Source: Cyanophora paradoxa (lineage: Eukaryota > Glaucocystophyceae > Cyanophorales > Cyanophoraceae). From it: 64,000 bases of DNA. Below the pieces are notes generated by a model that was not told where the DNA came from, did not search any database, and worked only from the letters and a program-made list of their open reading frames with translations. Position numbers and translations under genes: made by a program. How positions within the stretch are numbered: position 1 is the stretch's first letter; each line of letters starts with the position of its first letter. Shown here in pieces: positions 1 to 12,497 of the stretch. The stretch covers positions 121,158 through 185,157 of the forward strand of contig QPMI01000013.1 in NCBI GenBank assembly GCA_004431415.1. Direction: 5' to 3'.

Positions 1-1183
1 ATGCTGATGGAGATCGCCGTGAACAAGAAGCGGTACCGCCCCGCCGAGTACTTCTGCGTCTGGTACCCCCGCCACACCCCGCTACCCCCCGTCCGGTGGC
101 CCTGTACCCCCCAAACGCTCCGCCCCGCAGCCTGGTGACGGCGGGCATCTTCATGTTCATGATCCAGAAGGGGGGCGGGGGCGGGGGCCCGCAGGAGGGG
201 GCGAAGGGCGGGGCGCGGACGCTGGGCCTTGCCCTTCTAGGCCTCTCCCTCTGCATGGACGCCTTCACGGGGCCGTTCCAGGAGCGCATCATGCACAAGC
301 ACTCCCCCTCCACCCGCCAGGCGCGTAACCCCCTTCCCTCTCTCGCCTCCTCGCATGCGGATCGATCTGAGTCGGATCGGGCTCAGGTGATGCTGAACCT
401 GAACGCCTGGAGCGTGGCGCTGCTCGTTGCGGCGCTCGTGATCACGGGAGAGGGGGTACGCGCCTTCGCGTTCGTGGCGCGGTACCCCGGCGTCCTCCTC
501 CAGGTCATTCCCCCCTCCCTCCCCCCCTCACCTCTTTCCGTGTCACCTGAGTTCTGAGTCGGGCGCGCGGCTCAGGTGGCCATGTTCTCGTGCTGCTCGG
601 CCGTCGGCCAGAGCTTCATCTTCTCCTGTGCGGCCCTGCGTACCCCGCGGCTCCACCCCGCGCTTGTACCCCTGACTCTCCCCCCCACACCCCCCAGGCA
701 TCCACCACTTCGACGCGCTGGTGTGCACGACGGTGACGACGACGCGCAAGTTCTTCACCATCCTCGCCTCCGTCGTGCGCCCGCCCCGCCCGCCCCGCCC
801 CCTCGGCTCTCCAGCGCCTCTCGTCTCTAGGTCCTTCTAGCTCCTCCCTCTAGCCCCGCCCATCCATCTCCTCTCCATCTCCTCTACCCATCGCCGCCCG
901 CCGGCCCCGCCACCGCTCGGCCCCCGCCGCCCACCCGTCCGCCCACCCTCCCGCCTCCCTGTTCCCTCGCCTCACTCCCTTTTAAGCTTCCCTCGCCTCA
1001 CTCACTCTCCCCTCTCTTCTTCCCCGTCTCCGCCCCCCGCAGCTGTGGTTCCGGCACGCGCTCTCGCTGGGCCAGTGGGCGGGCGTCGCCCTCGTCTTCT
1101 CGGGCCTGGGGTACAACATCTACGTCAAGCACGCCGGCAGCGGCGCCGCGCCCCGCGTCAAGCTCAAGGCCGCCCTCCTCTGA
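1..1183 (+). CDS. SLC35B1-like ER nucleotide-sugar/ATP antiporter (5' partial)
   Basis: C-terminal part of a UAA/SLC35B transporter, a multi-pass carrier of the ER/Golgi. Exons that keep frame and match the family in spacing are 1-62, 131-320, 387-503, 576-627, 698-774 and 1043-1183. Visible family motifs are MDAFTGPFQE, LNLNAWS, an SAVGQSFIF-type segment, TTTRKFFTILASV and GVALVFSGLGYN. The last two are the most conserved signatures of SLC35B1. The stop is TGA at 1181-1183. The gene continues left of the window. The intron at 321-386 starts with GC, while the others start with GTACCC, GTCATT, GTGCGG and GTGCGC, so donors are relaxed. Substrate (UDP-sugar or ATP/ADP) cannot be told from this part. 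Confidence 0.85.
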
Positions 1184-1207
1184 GGGGGGGGGGGGGGGGG
1201 GGGGGGG
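1184..1207. repeat. Poly-G run directly after a stop codon
   Basis: Twenty-four G in a row begin at the first base after the TGA of the transporter gene. In the mRNA this would be a G-tract at the start of the 3' UTR. Comparable runs lie in introns elsewhere in the window. Confidence 0.9.
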
Positions 1208-1963
1208 CGCCCCGCCCCGCCCCTTCCCCCCTCTTCGATCCATTCCTTTCCTTCCCACCCATCCGACAGACAGTCCGACGGTCCGGCCCGGACCGTTAAA
1301 CCATGCAGTGTCTGTGTCCTGCAAGCAGTGCTCATGTGATCGATTGCGCATGCAATGAATATCCTCAACGAATGCGACAGTCCGGCAGCCCCCTATTCGC
1401 CGAGGCTCCCCCTGAGTCCCCATATGCATTCTAAGAATTCTGATGATCATGAAAAGATGGCCGATTGCGAATTAGAATGCATCATGGCATTCATGATCAG
1501 TGGGATGAGACGACAGTCTTCCCGCTCGTAAGCAGTGCTCGTGTCACTCAGTGTGACTCAGTGATCAATTGCCAAGTTGCAACGAACATTCATATGCCGC
1601 CGGGCCGCATGCAGTGCGACAGTTCGGCAGCCCCCCCGCGGGCGCAGGGCAGATCTAGATCTAGACGGCGCCGCGGCCGCCCCGGCGGCCACAGCAGATC
1701 TAGATGACTACATGCACAGCGCTCAGGAGCTAGCCTAGTAGCGGTCCGCATGCGCATGCAACCCGCAAAAATGCCGCTGCCGGACGCATGAGGATGAAAA
1801 GAACGCTGCCGGCGCCCCGAATGCCATGATGCTCTCCAAGAATGTTGCCAAGTTGAAAAGACGTCCGAATGCATTCATCTGAATCCATGAAGCTACTAGG
1901 CTAATTTCAGAGCCAGAGCCAGCTGCGCCCGGGCGCTGGGCACGGGCGCGGGCGCGGGCCCGG
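1208..1963. other. Intergenic space between convergent genes
   Basis: No gene is seen. It lies between the 3' ends of the transporter (+) and TRP channel (-) genes. It is less GC-rich than its surroundings. It holds two diverged copies of a stretch starting AAGCAGTGCTC and ending in GCGACAG-TCGGCAGCCCC (about 1323-1393 and 1530-1636), plus many ATGCAT/GCATGC-type palindromes. Confidence 0.5.
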
Positions 1964-4900
1964 CTAGGCCTGGAGGCGGCCCTTCTTGGCGAGGGCGCGG
2001 AGGCCCTCCGCCAGGCCGTCCACCTTCGCGTGCAGCGCCGCAAGGCTCTCCGCCTGCGCGCCCCGGGGCCAGGGCCCCCCGTCATGGTCAGCCTCAGAAA
2101 GAAAGCTAAAGCTAAGGAAGCAAGCTTTAAAGCTGAGCCTTTTCTTTCTAAGGAAGCTAAAGCCAGGAGACTGAGATCCCGGCTGCCCGCCCTCTTAGAT
2201 CGAGAGCTCAGCTACCCCGTCCTACTCTCTTCCTACCCCCGGCCCCTCACCCGGCCCGTCCGGCTCGCACCTGGCGGGCCCCGGCGCCTAGAAAGCAAGC
2301 TTATGCACTAGAAGGAAAGCTTAGCCCGATAAGAACGAGAGCCTCTAGCTTACGAGAGAGGAAGCTAAGCTAGGGACGGACCTGGCGGGCCTCGGCGCCC
2401 TGGACGCGGGCCTGGAGGGCCCCGAGGGCCTCCCCGAGGCGCTCCTCCAGCGCCCCCGTCTTCCGCGCGATCGCCTCCTGCGCGGGGGGTTCAGAGGGCT
2501 CAGAGGGACCGGGGCGCGAGAAGGAGAAGGGGCGAAAAGGGGGGGGGGGGGGGGGGGGGGGCGACGGGGATCAGAGGAGAAGGAGCAGGAGAGGGGAGGA
2601 CGGGAAGCTTGAATTGAAGCCTGAGGGAGGGACCCCTAGGCTGAGGCGCGAATCCCCGGAGACCGGAGGTGAATCAAGCTTTGAGCTAACTTAGTAAACG
2701 CCTAAGAAGGACGGGGCCCCTGGACAAAGCGTGGGGGCATCGGGGCGCATGGACTCGTGCTGGACTTGCCCAGGCAGTTCCAAGCTAGGCGAGCTGCAGG
2801 GGCCGTGTGCTAGACATGGGCGGCGGCTGCAACCTAAGCGTCGCAGGCGGGGGCCCACGGACCTGGATGGCGGGGAGGAGGGTGTGCTTGAGGGCGGCGA
2901 CGGCGGCGTCCTCCTCCCCCGCCCGCGCCCCCGTCGCGACCCCCCGGAACGGCGCCTCGATCCACTCCTCCAGCGCCTCCTCCCCGCCCTCGAGCTCGAG
3001 CTCGCCCAGGCCGGCCCGGAGGCTCAGCGCCCGCGCCGAGGCCGAGAGGAGGGGCCGCCCGCCCCCGCCGGGGGCCGCCCCCGGCGGCTCGTGCTCCAGC
3101 CCCGCGCGGAACGCAGCGGCCGCCATGGCCACGGGCCTGCGCGGGCGGGCGGGCGGGGCCCTGTTCAGCCGGTCGGCCCTCATTAAATAACAAGCGTTCG
3201 CACCGGACGTTCTTGCGCCAGCTCGCGCGGTCGGCGACGGTCCCGGGGGCGGGGCCCTTCCGCGGGCTCGGCTCCTCCCGGGGCGGCGCCACCCGCAGGC
3301 ACCGCTGCAGACAGAAAGAATCGAAAGCAAGCACAGTGGGAGGGGCGAGGGGGGGCGACAAGGGCGGACTGCGAGGGGCACGAGGAGGAGGGCGATGAGG
3401 GGCTCGAGGAGGTTGAAAGGGGGCGGCAGGCGGAAGCCCCCCTCCTCGTACAGCAGCACCCGCTCCGTCAGCTGCGGCGCGGCGGAGGCGAGGAGGCGGG
3501 GAGCGAGAGTAAGTGAGCGGGGCGGGGTCAAGGGGCCGGGGAGGCGGCGCGAGGCGCGGCTAGGGTCGGCTGGGTTCGGCCCGGCCCGGCCCGGCGCGGC
3601 CCGGCGCGGCTCGTCGGGGCCGCGCTCTCTCGCACCTTGAAGAGGAGGGTGTCGCGGGATGCGACGGAGACGGCCGTGATCGTGTTCGAGAAGGAGGCGA
3701 TCAGGAGGTTCTGGGGGGAGGCGGGCGAGGATTAAAATAGAGAGGAGGAGGAGAGGCGGGGAGGGACGCGGGACAGACGAGGAGGAGGATGTTGGTGAGG
3801 ATGAGGAAGGCGGAGAAGATGACGCGCCCGAGGTAGGGCGAGCCCACCATCGACTGCGCCGCGAGGGAGAGGGTTGTCAGCGGGGGCCCGGGGGCAAGGG
3901 ATTAGATCTACGTCAGAGGTCTATCTACGCCCAGAGGCGGGGCGGGCGGGGCGGGACAGAGGCTCGGGGCGGGGGCGAGCCGGGGGCGGGCCCGCTCGTA
4001 CAGGAGGGGCCTATGTGGTCCGAGAGAAGGGAGGAGATCTAAAAGGCCGGGGCCGGGGCCGGGCCGGGGGAGAGGGCCGGGGACGGGGCTACTCGGGACG
4101 GGCCTGCTCGTACCAATGTGAGATCTACTAAGATCTCTCTTAGAGAGGCGGGGCCTATGTGATCCTGTGTCTAAGACCTACTCTTAGATCTACTAAGATT
4201 CAAGGGAGAGGGCCGGGGCGGCCCGAGGCGGTCGACGCCCAGAGGCGGGGCGGGGTGGCTCGGGCCGGGTCGAGCGGGCCCGGGGCGCGCCTGCTCGTAC
4301 TGGATGTCGCCAAGCATGGCGCGGAAGAGGAAGTTGCTCGCCGAGAAGAAGTTCGGCCGGTCCTCCGGGCCCTGCGTACACGCAAGCGGGGCCGTGAGAG
4401 GTAGGATGGGGAGGGAGGGGAGGGGGAGGGGAGGGGAGGGGAGGGGAGGGGGCCCGAAAGGCCTGGCATTGTGGTCAACTAGGGATCTAGGGCGGGTATC
4501 GCGGGCTAGAGCGGCCGGGTGCGGACTAGATCTAGAGCACTGGGCGTGCCCGCGGGGGCGGAGGCGGAGGCGGGCGGTGTCCCCTCTAGCCCCCCCGTCC
4601 CGGAGAGCGCGCGGCGCAGGCAGGCACGGACGGTGGCCCAGAGTGCCTGGAAGGCCTGGGAGAAGCCGATGAGGACGACGCCGAGGATCGCCGAGAAGGT
4701 CAGGAAGTCCGTGAACATCTGAGAGGGGGGTATGGGAGGGCGGGAGGGAGGAGGGAGAAGGGGAGGAGCGGACGCCGATGATGATGGTCAGCATCTCGCC
4801 GAGCTGCGGGTTCGACTCGTCAGAGGCGAAAGAAAGAAGAGCAAGGGCGAAGGCGAAAGCTTGAGGGGGCAATCTAAGCAATCTATGCAAATCCACTTCG

Positions 4901-7900
4901 ATTCGCCCCGCCAGTCAGAGGCGGAGTTGTCCTAGGAGCAGGAGCGAAGGTGAATCCAGCGGGGGCAGGGCGCCTTAAGCTTGCCTTGGGGTGGAAGGAG
5001 AAGATGTTGAGGAGGCGGATCCAGAGGAGCACCGCCGAGCACGCCAGGATGTCGTATGCCTGTTAGGGGGGGAGCGAGGGTGAGGCGGGCGGCGCTGGGA
5101 ACGGCGCTACTAGAGGCTCCTCCGCTCCTGGCGTGGAGCGGACCCGGTCAACGTGCTCGAGGGAGCCCGTGGCGAGGGAGTAGACCCGCACGCACGCCGC
5201 CCCGCCCACCGTCTGCGCTGAAGGGTTCGGGAGGGGAGGGGCGGGGTGGGGAGGGGGCGGTGGGTGGGGAGGGGCGCACCGTGAGCATGACCTGGTCCAT
5301 CACGTTCCTGCGGGGGAAGGGGCGCGCGCGGACGTCTGCTTTCCGTGCGCGAATACATGAATGCGCAGGGAACAGGCAAACTCACCACACGTCCCTGCGG
5401 AACGCGTAACGCGTCAGAGCGCAGCAGAACGAGACGGGGCGGGGCGGGGCTGAACGGACCCGAAGTAGGCGCCGAGGCCGACGGTGTGCATCTGGCGCCA
5501 CTCCTCGATCGCCATGCACAGGATGTACACGTACATCGCCACCTGGAGGGGGAGCGGGGCGAAATGAGACTCGCTGGCAGAAGCTGGATGGGGGGGGGGA
5601 GAACGGGGGTACGCGGGTACCTCGGTGGCGCCGAGCTCGGAGCTGCGCGTCCACAGCACGTACGAGAAGAGCACGAGGTAGATGAAGTACTGGGGGAGAG
5701 GATGGCGGGGGGTACGGCCTCAGAGGGAGTCGAAGCGAAAGAGGGGCGGCAGGGAGCGCACGGTCATCATCTCGAGCCAGAACTTGGTGCGGGGGGAGAG
5801 CTTCAGACGCCCGGTGTCCACGAGGCTGCATGGGGGGGTAAGAAGAAGAAAGAAGGGGGGGGGTGGAGAAGGGGGGTACCTGTAGGGGCGGGCGGCGTCG
5901 GAGGCGCCGGCCATCGAGGCGCTGCGCCCCGTCCACACGTCGTTCACGAAGCTGCGAACGAAGTGAGGGGAGGTCGGGGTGGGAGGGGGGTACGTGCGCA
6001 CTCCTGGACGAAGGCGTGCCCGATGAACTTGTACGCCCTGGGACGGGGGCGCGGTCAGGGGCCCAGGACCCGAGGGCCAGGGCGGGGGCTCTGGGGCGGG
6101 GTGCGCGCTTGGCCTCGAGGGCGAGGGCGAGGATGGACTGGCCCTCCAGCACGTGCCCCAGCAGCCGCTTCGCGTACTCCTGCGGGGGGGTAGAGGCTCA
6201 GAGGGGGAGGGGGGGGAGGGGAGAGGGCGGGTCTGCGTGTAGCTAGCCGTCCGTGCCGCCTAGGAGGAGGAGGAGGGGGATGGGCGGGGGCGGAGGGCGG
6301 GCCTGTGTGTAGGCGTCGAGGAGGCGGGCGGCGAGCTCCACGCACGCGCCCCGCAGCCCGTTCAGCTTGAACGCTGCGGGGCGGAGGGGGAGGGAGGAGG
6401 GAGCTCAGCTGAGCCGAGCTAGGGAGGGAGGGGGGAAGGGGGTGGTGTGCAATGATAAGGTACCCATGAGCTTGTCGGTGTCGGCGGCGGCGGCGAACTC
6501 GCGCGAGAAGAGCAGCGCCGCCCGCACCTTGTGCCTGCGATGAGAGGGATAGCGAGAATGAGAGGGAGAGAGGGACCAGGGCGGGCGGCGGAGCAGAGGC
6601 GGCGGGGGCCGGCGCTGCGGCATTCTTCGAAGCGCCCTCGGACTAGTTTTATCTAGCTAGCCAAGGCCCAACAGCTGGGCGGGGGCCCAGCCGCGGGTTC
6701 GGGATCGGGATCGGGTTCGGGACGCACCGGGAGCACTTCTCGAAGGGGAGGACGTCCCGGCAGCGCACGAGAGCCTGCAACAGCAGCAGAAGCGGATGGG
6801 GCGGGGGCGCCGGTCAGACTGGAAGGGCGCGGCCGTGGAGGGCGGGGCGGGCGGGCGGGCGCTAGCTAGCCAGCCAGCCAGCCGCCCCCTCTAGCTAGCT
6901 TAGAGCGGGCGGGCGGACTAGCTTCGGCCGTGGAGGGCCAGTCAGCCAGCCGTGCCCGGCGCCCTCCAGCTTCGGGCGGGCAAACAGACCTGGAGGAGGG
7001 GCGCGCCGCGCTCGCCGCAGACCTCGATGGCCCCCTCACTCTCCTCGATCAGGTACCGCACCACGTTCTGGGGGGGGGAGGGGGGGGGGTGAGGGGGGTG
7101 AGGGAGAGGGGAAGGGGGGTAGGGAGCACGAGGTGGCCCTTCTCGGCGGCGGCGAGGAGCGCGTTCGAGCCGGCCTCGTCCCGCCGCAGCGGCCTGCGAG
7201 GGGGTTACGGGGGTAGGGGGGGGGGGGAAGAAGAGCCTTGAGCGAGGCGGAGGAGAGGGGAGGGGGAGGGGGGTACGCACGAGGCGCCCTTGTCGACGAG
7301 GTCCTTCACCATCTGCAGATACCCCCCCTGCAAGGCGCGAGGTGAACGGGAGGAAGGATGGGGGGGTACACGAAACGCACGGCGGCGGCGTGCATAATGG
7401 CGGTGCGGCCGCGCGCGTCCACCGCTTCGATCTCCAGAGAGGCCGCGCCCGGCCCCGGCCCGTACAGCTGTACCCCTCCCAGCCCCGACGAGCGGCGCCC
7501 GCCGGCGCCCCGCGGCACCCCCTCCGCCGAGTACGCGAACAGTTCCCTGCACCCTTTTGAGTTGAGGCGGGGGAAGGGGGGGGGGAGAAGAAGGGGGTAC
7601 GGCACCGCATGACGGGCCAGTGGCCGGCGGAGGCGGCGGCGATGAGGGGAGTGTACGCGTCGTGGTCCCGCGCGTTGAGGGCCGCCCCGGCGCGCAGCAG
7701 CTCCTGCACGACGTCGTAGTACCCGTCCCGCGCCGCACGCACCAGCAGCAGGTCCCTGTAGGGAACCATCCGTGAGGAAAGGGGGGCGGGGGGCGGGGGG
7801 TTGGGGGGGGAGCGCGTGCACCGCAGGTTGGGGTGGTGCGAGACGTACGAGATGACCGAGCGGCCGTCGCGGTCCCTCGCCCGCACGTCCGCGCCGAACC

Positions 7901-8483
7901 TCAGCAGCTCCCTGCACGCCCGCCCGCTCGTTCATGCCTCGAGCTACAGCGAGCTGGCGGCGGGTCCCGGCGGGCGGCGGGCGGCGAGCGGCGGGCCGCA
8001 CCGCGCGATATCGACGCGCTCCGTGACGCAAGCGATCAGAAGGCACGTGAATCCGTTCGCAGAGCGCGCCTCGACCGACGCCCCCGCCTCCAGCAGCGCC
8101 CTTCAGCCGCGGCGACCGGCGCGTCAGCGGGGCCCGGCGGCACGCCGAGCGCGCGAAAGGGCTCTCTAGGGCCGCACCGGACTTCGTTGACGTCGCCGCG
8201 CTCCACAGCTGCGCCGCGCGTGAGATCGAGCGCATCCGGGCGGGTCGCGGAGCGGCGCGGCTCTGCGGCCCGTACCGCGGACGAGCAGCGTGCGGCCATA
8301 CTCGTCGGTTTCCTCGATAGCCAGGTTCTCGGTCACTAGCCGCCGTATGCCGCTGCGCGGCGGCTCGAACGAGCTCGCTGTGCACCGGGGCGCGCTACGA
8401 ACGCACCGCTTTGATATCGATGTAGGGATTGGACTGGCGAGCGGCGAGGCGCCGCCGCTGCCGGGCGGGCCGTAGGCGGCCAT
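1964..8483 (-). CDS. TRP-family cation channel with N-terminal ankyrin repeats
   Basis: A plasma- or ciliary-membrane non-selective cation channel, spread over more than 25 small exons. The chosen start is ATG at 8483 (MAAYGPPGSG). Ankyrin-like repeats occupy about 8360-7050 (LVTENLAIEETDEYGRTLL, ELLRFGADVRARDRDGRS, ELLRAGAALNARDHDAYTPL). Membrane segments follow: S1 YFIYLVLFSYVLW (about 5690), S2 MYVYILCMAIEEW (about 5540), S4-region AYDILACSAVLLWIRLLNIF (about 5055), S5 FLTFSAILGVVLIGFSQAF (about 4715), pore FLFRAMLGDIQYE (about 4350) and S6 at about 3850-3660 ending NLLIASFSN. A TRP-box-like segment ends in PPPFNLLEPL (about 3440), as in TRPC/TRPA channels. The C-terminus is a short Ala/Leu/Lys helix ending with the stop at 1964-1966. 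Family assignment rests on S4-S6 and the TRP box; the exact subfamily is unclear. Confidence 0.8.
2539..2561. repeat. Poly-G run in a TRP-channel intron
   Basis: Twenty-three consecutive G on the + strand, so a C-tract in the sense of the TRP transcript, inside an intron near the 3' end of that gene. Confidence 0.85.
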
Positions 8484-9032
8484 GTCCAGACTTTTTTTCC
8501 CGCCAAGCCGGGGGTAGAACGTGCTTCTTCGCTGACCCGTGCATTCGAAGACCACTTCAATGGCCTTCTCGACTTCGGCGCTGGTGCCGTCATCACGTAC
8601 CGGCCCCCTCTGCGCGGCGAGCCTGCACCGACCGGCAAGGATCGGCAGCGGCCTCGTGCGGCGCGCGTTCCAGGTCCACAGTCTGGAGGGCCCGAGCACG
8701 TGCGTCGGCCGCCGCCGTTCAGATCGCCGCTTTCGATCTCACTCTGCGTCGCTCGCACCGCAGTTCGGCCTGGCTAGGACGGCGCGTGCCGCTGGCCGCC
8801 GCGGGCCCCGCCGCGAGGCAGCAGCGAGCGTGGATGCGGGCGCGTACGGACGCGATGCGCTTGATACGCGCAGCGGCAGACTCCGCGAACGCAAGCAGAG
8901 CGCCGAGCGGTTTCCAGTACGCGCCTCGGCCGCGGCAGCGGAGGGGCGTGGGCGCGGGCAAGCGCACAGCTCACGGCCCCGCGCAGGCCGCTGCAGGAGG
9001 CGGGGCGGGATTCTCTAGCGCCGGGTCCGCAC
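8484..9032. promoter_or_regulatory. Head-to-head promoter region plus unresolved 5' end of the PHT4-like gene
   Basis: Lies between the TRP start (-) and the first certain PHT4 coding sequence (+). Overlapping open frames on both strands here are mostly GC-bias shadows. A first exon or plastid presequence of the + gene probably lies here: the frame entering the Gly tract is open back to an AG acceptor at about 8992, and I could not place its ATG. Confidence 0.4.
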
Positions 9033-9033
9033 A

Positions 9034-9080
<47 letters not shown>

Positions 9081-12000
9081 GAGCAGCGGCGGCGTGTCGT
9101 GGTGGGGCTCATGGCCCTCGCCATCCTCATCTGCTACGCCGTGCGCGCGCGCGCCTCGCCGCCGCGCCGCCCTGTCCCGCTCACGCTCACGCTCGGTCCG
9201 CCCTCCTTCGATTCGTGGGGGGCAGGACCGGGCGAACTTCAGCGTGGCGGTGATCCCGATGGTGGAGGAGTTCGGCTGGCAGAAGCAGCTCGAGGGCATG
9301 CTCCTCGGTGCGCACCCAGCCGCCCGCCCGCCCGCCCGGCCGCTCTCTTAAGACCGGGCCCTGGGGCGCGCCCCCCCCTGGCCCCCCTAAGCCAACGCCC
9401 TTAGCCCCCCTGGAGCCTCTGCCCAACGCCCCCGGCCGGCCGGCCTGACCGGGGTACACGCGCAGGTAGCTTCTTCTACGGGTACGCGGCGTCGCAGGTG
9501 CCGGGTGGCTGGCTCGCCGAGCGCTTCGGCGGCAAGCGCATCCTCGCCGCCGGCGTCGCCCTCTGGTGCCCCTCCCTCGCACGTGTACCCCCCGGCCCCC
9601 CGGGCCCCCTCACCGCCCCGCCCCGCCCCGCCCCGCCCCGCCCCCCCCGCAGGTCCTTCTTCACGTACCTGACCGCCGACGTGCGCGCGCGCGCGCGCCT
9701 TTCCCTCTGCTCTCTCGTTCTCCCTCCCCCCCTCTTTGCTCACTCTATCTCTCCCTCTGTCTCAGGCGGCGCGGGCGGGCGTCTCGGCGCTCGTCGCCGC
9801 CCGCGTCGGCATGGGCCTCGGCGAGGGTGCGCCCCGCCCGCCCGCCTCGCAAGGCCAGCCGAGGCGAAGCCAGAGCCGGCCGGCTCTAACTAGACCCGGC
9901 CGGCTCTAGAGCTAGAGGCCAAGCTAGCCGCTTCCGAGCTCGCCGCCCTTCGCTCGCAGGGGTTGCATTCCCGGCGGTGCACAGCCTCATCGCCCGCTGG
10001 GTGCCCCAGGTCCGCAGTGCTTCCGCCCGGCCCTGCCCCGCCCGCGGCCGCTTGAACTCCAGGGACCTGGCTAGAGCGCACCAGCCCTCCTCCCTCCCTC
10101 CCTCTCTGCCTTCATCATTCTCGCGCCCCCTGTCCCGTCCGCGCGGCACTCTGGGACCGAGCTAGCCACCACAGATCACCCCCCGCCCGGCCCCCCTCTC
10201 TCCCTTCCGTTCTTCCTTCTCTTCCTGCATCTTTTCGACCCTCGCCCCCCCGCTACCACAGGCGGGGCAGAGCACGGCGGTGGCGGCGGTGACGGCGGCG
10301 AGCTACGCGGGCACCGTCGTCGCCCTCGCCGGTGCGCGGAGGAGGGATAAGGGTTGAAGGGTCTCTGAGGCCTCAGGAGCGGCCTCGACCCTTAGTTCTT
10401 AGATCCCTTCTCGAGGCGTAGCTAAAGGGTCTGAACCCTCTTCCCTCGGGGGCCCGAGTCTAGCCCCGGCTTAGAAGTACAGGAGCGTCCCCGGCTAGCC
10501 CCCGAGCGGGGGACGCTCTGGGGAGGAGCGTCCCCCGCGCCAATCCAAGGGAAGGAACCGCAAGGCCGAAGTCTAGCCTGGGCCAGCCCCCGGCCGGCGC
10601 GAGGCGCCCCCGCAGCCAAGTTACAACCCGCCCCCGCCCCCGCGCAGCGTCCCCCGCGATCATCGACGCCTCGGGCTGGCCCGCCGTCTTCACCGCCTTC
10701 GCCGCCCTCGGATTCCTCTGGCCCGCCCTACCCCGCTCCATCCCTTGTTTTTACTGTTTTCACGTTACGCTGATCGGTTCGCAGGCTGCCCCCCTGGCTC
10801 CTCTTCGCCGCGGACAGGCCCCCGGCCCCCGGCTCTGAGGCGCGCTGCGCCTCTGTTCCCCTGTGCTTCCGGGCCGACCCCGGCCCTCGGCAGGGCGTAC
10901 CTGCCGCAGGGGCGGCGGCGGCGGAGGGTACCCGGGGAGGGTCTGCGACCCTCTCGGGGGTACCCTGGCTCCGCATGGCCACGTCTAAAGAGGCCCGCCC
11001 CTCCCCTCTTCAACCCTACCCCCCCCCCTGACTTCGTTTGCAGGTGTGGGCGATCGCAATGAACCAGTACTGTGCGAGAGCCTGTACCCCCGGCCCCGCG
11101 GGGGGTACGCAGTGACCGCCGAGCAGGCTCCTCCTGGGGGTTCTACGTGCTCCTCTCCTGGCTCCCCACCTACTTCAAGGCACCCTAGCCTCCCCCCCTT
11201 TAGACCCCGTACCCCCCGCTCATTTCGTCACCCCCAGGAGGTGTACCGGGTAGAGCTTTCGGACCTGGCGGGGGTGGCGGCGGGACCCTACGTCGTACAG
11301 GGCCTCGTCGGGCTCGCCTCGGGCGTCTGGGCCGACTCCCTCATCCGCGCCGGCCGCCCCGTCAAGCAGGTGCACTAGCGCTTAGTCAAGCAGGCGCGCT
11401 AGCGCTTTGCTGAAGAAGCTTTGTTAGGTGCGGGCGTTCATGCAGGTGACGGGCATGCTGGGCCCCGCCGCCTTCCTCCTCCTCGCCGGCTTCGGCGCGC
11501 ACACGGCCGCCGAGGGCACCGCCTGCATCACGGCCGCCCTCGCCTGCTCCAGCCTGACCCTCGCCGGCGTCTCCGTCAGGTCGGATCCGATCTGATTTCA
11601 TCGGATTAGATGCGCTCAGATCTGATCTGATCTGATCTAATCTGATCTGAGCAGCCATCTGGACATCGCGCCGAAGTACGCCGGCGTCGTCTTCGGCGCG
11701 GGGAACGCGGCGGGGCAGGCGGCCGGGCTCGTCGGCGTACCCCTCGCCGGGCTCCTCCTCGAGCGCACCGAGGCGCGTCCGCGTACCCCCCGCCCCTTTC
11801 CCCCGCCGTACCCCCCTTCTGAGGAAGCGCGCAGTCGTGGCCGCTGGTCTTCGCGCTAGGGGCGGGCCACTATGTCCTCGGGGCCCTCGTATGGCTCGCC
11901 TGGGTACCCCCGCCCCGCCCCGCCCCGCCCCGCCCCCGGCCCCGCTACATCCCTTTTGGATCGAATTCGAGTTCGGAGATCTAGGGCTGAGCTCACGCCG

Positions 12001-12099
12001 CGTGCCCCGGCCCCGCAGGCGGGGGCCGAGGAGCTCGACTGGGCGCGGGACGACGCAAGTGCTGACGCCGCGTCCGACGGCCCTCCCGCGGCGCCCTAG
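9033..12099 (+). CDS. PHT4/SLC17-type anion (phosphate) transporter, MFS
   Basis: A major-facilitator protein of the plant PHT4 / animal SLC17 family, which moves phosphate or organic anions. Successive exons give LMALAILICYA, DRANFSVAVIPMVEEFGW, SFFYGYAASQVPGGWLAERF (the first cytoplasmic loop motif), AARVGMGLGEG, AFPAVHSLIARWVPQ, a WGFYVLLSWLPTYFK segment and KYAGVVFGAGNAAGQ. All are diagnostic for the family and in the right order for 12 helices. An N-terminal poly-Gly tract is encoded by a GGC repeat (about 9036-9080). The stop is TAG at 12097-12099. The upstream start is unresolved and could include a plastid transit peptide. One intron (about 11580-11655) is made largely of a TCTGATCTGA-type repeat. 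Confidence 0.85.
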
Positions 12100-12497
12100 C
12101 CCCGCTAGCCCCAGCCGGAAGCCAAAGCGTTCGTCTATCGTTAACGTTGAGCGTCGCTGGACTCGTGTATACGTACTTTCGCTTCACAGAGTAAGCTGCG
12201 CCTGTGGCATTGTAAAATCGCACAACGTCGACGCTGCGCAGACACGTGCACATGTACATGTACATGATCACGAAATAGCGGGGCGCGGCGGGCGCTCGCC
12301 CGCGTGCGGACTGTGAATAAGCTAGCGCTGGCTAGACCGAGCGAAAGTACAGAGCTAGTGCCGAAATATTGTTTCTTATGGAGTGTAGAGAGGGAGGGGG
12401 CCGGGGGTAGATAGAGATTGCGGTTTTAGGGTGGTTGCGCGCGCGCGCGCGCGCTCACGCGGCGCGCGGGGGGTACGTATACGGTCGTCGGTCGCTG
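12100..12497. other. Intergenic, convergent genes
   Basis: Separates the 3' ends of the PHT4-like (+) and BAH/zinc-finger (-) genes. It contains a (GC)n microsatellite at about 12436-12454. No gene is seen. Confidence 0.6.
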
